Origin: Anaerolineae bacterium
GTDB taxonomy: Bacteria > Chloroflexota > Anaerolineae > SpSt-313
Length of the DNA: 8,641 bases
NCBI GenBank assembly: GCA_023511475.1
Contig: JAIMBM010000099.1
Location: 1 to 8,641 of the forward strand
Direction of reading: 5' to 3'
Positions 5,124 to 8,641 of this stretch are shown here, piece by piece (the stretch's first letter is position 1; each line of letters begins with the position of its first letter). The notes under the pieces are model-generated. The model was not told where the DNA came from. It searched no databases and saw only the letters and a program-made list of their open reading frames with translations. Both the position numbers and the translations under genes were made by a program.

Positions 5124-6509
5124 TTACGCGCTGGCAAAGTAGTCGTTGACGCGCTTGCAGGCTTCCCTGACGCCCTCCTCCAGCCCCTTGTCGCCGGTGA
5201 TCCAGATCTGCTCCCAGATGGGCTGGAAGAGCTCCATACCCTTGGCCGGGTCCTTGTACACGATCTCCATACCTGCAACCTCGGCCATGCGCGAGAAAGC
5301 GGCTACGTCGTAGCCCGCCTGAGCGCCGATGGAGTAGTTGTCCCACTGCTCGGTCACGCTCTTGCGTGCCGGCTGCAGGCCGAGGATGCCATTGCACATC
5401 TGCTTCTCGGCCCAGGGTGAGGTGAGGAACCGGATCAGCTGCACCGCCTCCTGCGGATGCCTGGTGCCGGCGTAGGCGATGTAGCCGTTGGCAAAGGTGA
5501 GGCTCGCCTTGGTGCCGTCGGGGCCCATCGGCAGGTCGCAAAAGTCCCAGCGAAAGTCGTTCTCGCGGGCATAATTGGTGACGGTCCAGCTGTGGGACTC
5601 CATGAACGCGATCTGGCCGGTGGAGAAGACGTTGTACCAGCCAAAGTCTGGGATGGCGCCGGGCTTGGGCGAAACGGGCTCCGGCCCGTAGATCATGTCG
5701 TGGCAGACCTTGAGGGCCTCCAGCGACCTGGGCTGGTCCAGCAGGCACCTGGTGCTGAGGACCGGCGTGTCGGTCCACTGGCCCTTGTTCTGCCAGACCC
5801 AGGGCTGCAAAAAGTCATGGCTCACGTAGGTGCCCCAGCGCGTGATGTTGCCCCTGGAATCGCGCTTGGTGCAGGCCCTGAGCGCGGCGAGATAGTCGTC
5901 CCACTTCCAGGTGTTGTCGGGGTAGGGCACGCCGGCGTCGTCGAGGATATCCTTGTTATAGGCCAGGCAGATCGTCGAGATGTACTTGGGGATTCCCCAC
6001 AGATGCCCGTCGATCTCGTAGGCCACGAGCATGCTGGGGTAAAAGTCCTCGAGATAGGTCTTGTCAAAGTGCTCGTCGAGAAGCAGGGCCTGCCCCTTGA
6101 TAATCCAGTCGAAGGACGAGCCGCCTCCACCCCAGACAAACATCACATCCGGGGCCTCGCCGGCGACCATCTGGGCGTAGGTCTTTTCGATCCACTCGGC
6201 GGCCTCGGCGGACTCAAAGTCGACCTTGATGCCGGGGTTTTCGAGCTCGAAGCGAGGGATGATCTCGTCGGTCCAGAACTTGATGCCCTCGGGGCCGACC
6301 CAACTGCCCTCAGCAAGGCGGAGGCGCACCAGCTCCTTGGGGGCCGGCGTCACCTCGACGATCTTTTCCTTCTCAACGACCTTGGTGACCTCTTTCTCGA
6401 CCGTCTCGATGGTCGGCCGGCAGGCTGCCAGCAGCGCTGCTCCTGCGGCGATGCCTGCGGACCTGAGGAACGCCCTGCGGCTGACGGGTCGGGTCTCACG
6501 TGCGGACAT
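5124..6509 (-). CDS. Tat-exported lipoprotein, CUT1 sugar ABC transporter solute-binding protein
   Basis: This 461-aa extracytoplasmic binding protein delivers ligand to the two permeases downstream. The N-terminus has a twin-arginine motif, SRRAFLRSAG (10-19), a hydrophobic stretch and a lipobox LAAC with Cys30, so it looks like a Tat-exported, lipid-anchored protein. Residues 35-57 form a Glu/Lys/Val-rich linker of the kind frequent in Chloroflexota lipoproteins. The mature part follows the family-1 extracellular binding protein pattern: FWTDEIIPRFELENPGIKVDF (78-98), APDVMFVWGG (119-128), LWGIPKYISTICLAYNKDILDDAGVPYPDNTWKWDDY (170-206) and GQIAFMESHSW (298-308). Aromatic residues are abundant, fitting a sugar-like ligand. 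ATG 6509 is chosen because AAGGAGG lies 5 nt ahead; the in-frame GTG at 6527 would put this site inside the gene. It is the first gene of the operon. Confidence 0.93.
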   Translation of the reverse strand: MSARETRPVSRRAFLRSAGIAAGAALLAACRPTIETVEKEVTKVVEKEKIVEVTPAPKELVRLRLAEGSWVGPEGIKFWTDEIIPRFELENPGIKVDFESAEAAEWIEKTYAQMVAGEAPDVMFVWGGGGSSFDWIIKGQALLLDEHFDKTYLEDFYPSMLVAYEIDGHLWGIPKYISTICLAYNKDILDDAGVPYPDNTWKWDDYLAALRACTKRDSRGNITRWGTYVSHDFLQPWVWQNKGQWTDTPVLSTRCLLDQPRSLEALKVCHDMIYGPEPVSPKPGAIPDFGWYNVFSTGQIAFMESHSWTVTNYARENDFRWDFCDLPMGPDGTKASLTFANGYIAYAGTRHPQEAVQLIRFLTSPWAEKQMCNGILGLQPARKSVTEQWDNYSIGAQAGYDVAAFSRMAEVAGMEIVYKDPAKGMELFQPIWEQIWITGDKGLEEGVREACKRVNDYFASA

Positions 6510-6613
6510 GCTCTCCTCCTTCGTCACTCATGGGAACATGAACCAGGCTATGTCGCGGCTGCTCGTCCCGGTGGCGGTCGGGCTGCTCGCCGTCTGATGC
6601 GGGCGACGCCTGC

Positions 6614-6633
6614 CGCAGCCACCGGCGGCTGCG
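6614..6633 (-). repeat. 7-bp hairpin in the operon leader
   Basis: CGCAGCC (6614-6620) and GGCTGCG (6627-6633) are exact reverse complements around a 6-nt loop. It lies about 105-125 nt before the binding-protein start codon, within the predicted untranslated leader. No U-tract follows. It may be part of a larger leader fold rather than a free element. Confidence 0.4.
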
Positions 6634-6663
6634 AGACTCCTACGGGTATCCTACCACGTCTTT

Positions 6664-6706
6664 GGCCCGCTGCGTGCCAGTGTGAGACAAAGCGTGCCAG
6701 CGGGCC
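6664..6706. promoter_or_regulatory. Composite repeat: direct GCGTGCCAG pair inside a 9-bp inverted repeat
   Basis: GCGTGCCAG occurs at 6672-6680 and again at 6692-6700, exactly 20 bp apart, or about two helical turns. The pair is enclosed by the exact inverted repeat GGCCCGCTG (6664-6672) and CAGCGGGCC (6698-6706). It lies downstream of the predicted promoter in the leader. Same-face repeats suggest a regulator-binding site acting as a roadblock; alternatively the inverted repeat forms a leader RNA stem with a 25-nt loop. No regulator gene is present in the window. Confidence 0.45.
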
Positions 6707-6788
6707 GGGCTTCGCAGGCGGCCGGGTCCCTGCGGGGCGGCGGAGCGAGTGCCCGAGCGGTTCCCGCAGAGGCCCGGGGTGGGGCGTA

Positions 6789-6816
6789 AGTATACGGGGA
6801 TGGGAGGGTCAGTCAA
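6789..6816 (-). promoter_or_regulatory. Predicted sigma70-type promoter of the transporter/methyltransferase operon
   Basis: On the minus strand, TTGACT (6816-6811) and TATACT (6794-6789) are separated by 16 bp. Each is one mismatch or so from the bacterial consensus, and they stand out in an otherwise very GC-rich region. Transcription would begin near 6782, giving a leader of about 270 nt before the first start codon (6509). The promoter lies 45 nt after the stop codon of the preceding gene on the same strand. No closer promoter was found for the operon. Confidence 0.6.
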
Positions 6817-6861
6817 CCATCGTGGCCCGGCCCATACAGGCGGCGCCTCGAACGAAGCATG

Positions 6862-8445
6862 CTATGGGCTGGGGGTCTCTCTTCTCAGGCGGGAGAACTC
6901 GGTGTCCAGTTCCTCTACCCGACGCAGGATATCCTCGGCCTCGCGCTGCAGTGCCTCGGCTTCCTCTTTGCTCGCCGTGCGAAGAGACTCGCTGATCTCG
7001 CCGAGGCGCTGGGAGAGTGTCTCTAGCTCCTCCAGGATGCGCTGCTCCTCCGCCAAGATCTCGGGGCTGGTCGAGGCGGACTCTTCCGTCGGGAGCGCGA
7101 ACGGTTGCGATGACAGCACGCCTGCCTCAATCGCCGGGGCAGCCGGCACCCGCGTGCGGTAGAGGCCCCAGCCGAGCGCGGCCACCAGCAGGGCGAGGAG
7201 CATGGGGCCGAGCACGTCAGCCCGGGGGTGCGGGGAGGGTGCGTCGAGGCGCGGATCGGAAGGCTCGATCCCGAGCAGACCGTAGGCTCTTCGGTCTATC
7301 ACCGCGCCATGGGCCCGAAGGCGGCCCAGCACAGGCACGATCCCTCGCAGCCCCTCGCTCGCAAAGGTGAGGGCCCGACCCGCCCGAAGGTGCAGGCGGA
7401 AGGCGTAGCGCGGGACCGAGAGCAGTGCCGCCTGTCCGGCAGCCCGCCAGTTGCCGAGGGACGCGATCACCATCGCCCAACGAAGCCAGGCGGGAGCCGT
7501 CTGTCTCGCAATCTCCACCCTGGTCACCTCGCCCAGGCCGAAGGTGGCCATGCCGCGCAGCGACCGGTACACCGCACGCCCGTTCTCCAACTCGAGGCGC
7601 AGCGTGGCATACCACGCTGCCAGAGCCAGGATAGCGACGCAGATGGCAGCGAGCAGCCAAAAGACTGCGGTCAGCCAGACCCAGCCGCTGGCGAACGGCC
7701 CCTCGCCAAAGCTATTGTCGTTCGTGATGATGATGGGCAGGGCGAAGAACAGGGCAACTGTCACCGCGCCGAGGGCGTCCATCAGGCGGATGCGTCCATA
7801 CCAGAGGCCTTCCTTTGGAGGGCGGGGCCAGGGAATGAGAGCGTATGCTCCCACTGAAAGGAGTATCACCCACAGGCCGCAGTGACGGTAAGGGAAGGCC
7901 AGGTGCCCCGGCGCGTAGCGGATGCTATCCTGCACGTAGCCGAGGCAGACGCCCAGATACTGCGTATTGCCGTCGCTCTCGACACGCAGGTAGCGGTAAT
8001 TGCCTGGCTCGTCAAAGGCGCCGACGAGGGAGTCGAACGGTGGCTCATCGGCACGGAAGAAGAGGGAGTCATCGAAGAGGTCGCGCCCGAGCCGCGCCTG
8101 CCAGGCGGGTGAGGACGGCTGGCCCAGCACGGTCGAAGCGACCGCACTCCAGAACCCTGCCCACAGCGGGCCGCGCACGACGATGAGCCGTCCTTCCGTC
8201 TCATGGGCGATGAAGGCGTCGAGGGCTCCATGGGCCTCGGGCGCAAGATGCAGTTGCGACGTGTCTTCGCCGGTGAGGAGGCCGAGAAGGGTCTGGGAGT
8301 CGAGCGCACGTCCGAGCGCATGGCGGCGCTCGGCCTCCCAGTCGATGGGCTCGACGCGCAGAAGCTGCAGGGGTGACCACAGGACGAGCCACACCCCGGC
8401 CAGCAATCCGAACAGCAAGAGCGCTCGACGCAGTACCTCGCGCAT
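6862..8445 (-). CDS. Multi-pass membrane protein with PH-like region and C-terminal coiled coil, function unknown
   Basis: This 527-aa protein was not recognised as a named family. Predicted parts in order: a membrane helix (8-28); a soluble, probably external region of about 160 residues (30-188) with RLIVVRGPLW and NYRYLRVESDGN; then membrane helices at about 190-206, 223-241 and 255-280. Residues 282-385 are soluble and cytoplasmic, with two strand-rich halves (RLELENGRAVYRSLRG and RLHLRAGRALTFASEGLRG) that recall bacterial PH-type domains; this is only a resemblance. A fifth helix follows (411-429), then a Pro/Ser linker. Residues 462-523 are rich in Glu, Leu and Arg with heptad spacing and should form a coiled coil. 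The start is ATG 8445, with AGGGAG 8 nt ahead. The stop is TAG. It probably shares a transcript with the zinc-ribbon gene upstream. There is no evident link to the operon downstream. Confidence 0.85.
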   Translation of the reverse strand: MREVLRRALLLFGLLAGVWLVLWSPLQLLRVEPIDWEAERRHALGRALDSQTLLGLLTGEDTSQLHLAPEAHGALDAFIAHETEGRLIVVRGPLWAGFWSAVASTVLGQPSSPAWQARLGRDLFDDSLFFRADEPPFDSLVGAFDEPGNYRYLRVESDGNTQYLGVCLGYVQDSIRYAPGHLAFPYRHCGLWVILLSVGAYALIPWPRPPKEGLWYGRIRLMDALGAVTVALFFALPIIITNDNSFGEGPFASGWVWLTAVFWLLAAICVAILALAAWYATLRLELENGRAVYRSLRGMATFGLGEVTRVEIARQTAPAWLRWAMVIASLGNWRAAGQAALLSVPRYAFRLHLRAGRALTFASEGLRGIVPVLGRLRAHGAVIDRRAYGLLGIEPSDPRLDAPSPHPRADVLGPMLLALLVAALGWGLYRTRVPAAPAIEAGVLSSQPFALPTEESASTSPEILAEEQRILEELETLSQRLGEISESLRTASKEEAEALQREAEDILRRVEELDTEFSRLRRETPSP

Positions 8446-8531
8446 GGCTGCAACTCCCTGTGGGCAACAGTTGCGAGGAGCGTGACGCAGCCTCGCACCT
8501 ATCCCGCCCGCCCTCGTGGGCGCGGCTCGTC
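8446..8531 (-). other. Short intergenic leader with hairpins
   Basis: This 86-nt gap lies between the zinc-ribbon stop and the membrane-protein start. It contains GCGAGG/CCTCGC arms (8473-8478 and 8491-8496) with an inner GCGT/ACGC pairing, an 11-nt palindrome GCAACAGTTGC (8464-8474), and a 5-bp stem at 8509-8522. No T-tract or clear promoter was found, so the two genes are probably transcribed together. Confidence 0.4.
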
Positions 8532-8641
8532 TCAGAATCCTGTGCCTGCCGGCCTGCCGCAGCGGGGGCAGAAGCGGGCTCGCTCGGCGAGAGGCTGCCC
8601 GCAGCCGGCACAGTATCTTGGTCTACCAGCCTCCACGGGCC
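8532..8641 (-). CDS. C-terminal fragment of a zinc-ribbon protein (5'-truncated by the window edge)
   Basis: Read on the minus strand in frame with the TGA at 8534-8532, the last residues are RYCAGCGQPLAERARFCPRC followed by GRPAGTGF. The two CxxCG knuckles spaced by 12 residues (YCAGCGQPL and FCPRCGRP) are the classic short zinc ribbon found at the end of many bacterial regulatory and membrane-associated proteins, where four cysteines bind one Zn2+. The frame is open to the window edge, so the true start and any other domains lie outside. A GTG at 8636 could in principle start a 34-aa peptide, but no ribosome-binding site is visible. The gene lies 86 nt before the 527-aa membrane protein and likely forms an operon with it. 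Confidence 0.75.
   Translation of the reverse strand, partial: PVEAGRPRYCAGCGQPLAERARFCPRCGRPAGTGF

Larger units (their letters stand above)
6510..6861 (-). other. Operon leader and intergenic region
   Basis: This 352-nt gap holds no supported gene. Reading in the minus direction it contains the promoter at 6816-6789, then a leader of about 270 nt before the start codon at 6509. The leader includes several inverted repeats, notably CTGCGGG/CCCGCAG arms near 6764-6730, the composite repeat at 6664-6706, and a 7-bp hairpin at 6614-6633. It ends in a strong Shine-Dalgarno sequence, AAGGAGG. No rho-independent terminator was seen after the membrane-protein gene that stops at 6862, so read-through into the operon is possible. 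Confidence 0.55.

Noticed and set aside
4053..5420. 455-aa open frame on the plus strand
   Set aside because: It mirrors the permease genes; the hydrophobic sense strand produces a highly polar His/Glu/Arg-rich antisense product typical of shadow frames in GC-rich DNA.
6510..6527. GTG 6527 as start of the binding protein
   Set aside because: It would place the strong AAGGAGG site inside the gene; ATG 6509 is correctly spaced behind it.
6728..6765. Cobalamin riboswitch
   Set aside because: There is a loose resemblance to part of the core, but the conserved box and the full helix order cannot be found by eye; kept only as a testable hypothesis.
6740..6780. tRNA-Ser-like stretch (TGCCCGAGCGGTT on the plus strand)
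   Set aside because: It resembles a tRNA-Ser D-arm, but no anticodon arm, T-arm or acceptor pairing follows at the right distance.
5457..6995. 512-aa open frame on the plus strand
   Set aside because: It is antisense to the clearly coding binding protein, crosses the promoter region, has no ribosome-binding site and shows only composition-driven Gly/Val/Asp-rich sequence.
1..8641. CRISPR array, insertion sequence or phage module
   Set aside because: No regularly spaced repeats, transposase, integrase or terminal inverted repeats with target duplications were seen.

Overview
The window looks like a chromosomal segment from a GC-rich member of the Chloroflexota, or a close relative. Two things point there. 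The solute-binding protein carries a Glu/Lys/Val-rich linker straight after its lipobox (residues 35-57), a style common in Chloroflexota transport lipoproteins. GC content is also very high, with long G/C palindromes between genes. The taxonomic call is an inference; no rRNA or marker gene is present.

Layout. Positions 1-222 hold no convincing gene but are packed with G/C palindromes, including a perfect 28-nt one at 99-126 and a G-run tract. A small plus-strand gene (223-642) follows, encoding a 139-aa conserved-type protein of unknown function. Everything else lies on the minus strand. A five-gene operon reads from about 6816 down to 660: a Tat-type lipoprotein solute-binding protein (6509-5124), two CUT1-type sugar ABC permeases (5030-4068 and 4071-3193), a uroporphyrinogen-decarboxylase-superfamily protein (3187-2084) and an MttB-family methyltransferase homologue (2081-660). 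Spacing is very tight from the first permease onward (a 4-nt overlap, then gaps of 5 and 2 nt). A well-formed sigma70-type promoter (TTGACT-N16-TATACT) sits about 280 nt before the first start codon, leaving a long, structured leader. A 16-bp hairpin separates the binding protein from the permeases.

Upstream, also on the minus strand, are a 527-aa multi-pass membrane protein of unknown function (8445-6862) and, at the right edge, the C-terminus of a protein ending in a zinc ribbon (8641-8532). That fragment is too short to show up in a simple length-filtered ORF search.

How the operon may work. Uptake genes of the oligosaccharide/glycerol-phosphate type are joined to two proteins from the families that move methyl groups through a corrinoid in methylotrophic and betaine-demethylating organisms. 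The simplest reading is that a small organic solute bearing a methyl group (N-methyl or O-methyl) is imported and demethylated. The window contains no ABC ATPase, corrinoid protein or corrinoid activator, so these would have to come from elsewhere. The MttB homologue is read without any internal UAG, so it would be a non-pyrrolysine member. The substrate cannot be read from the sequence.
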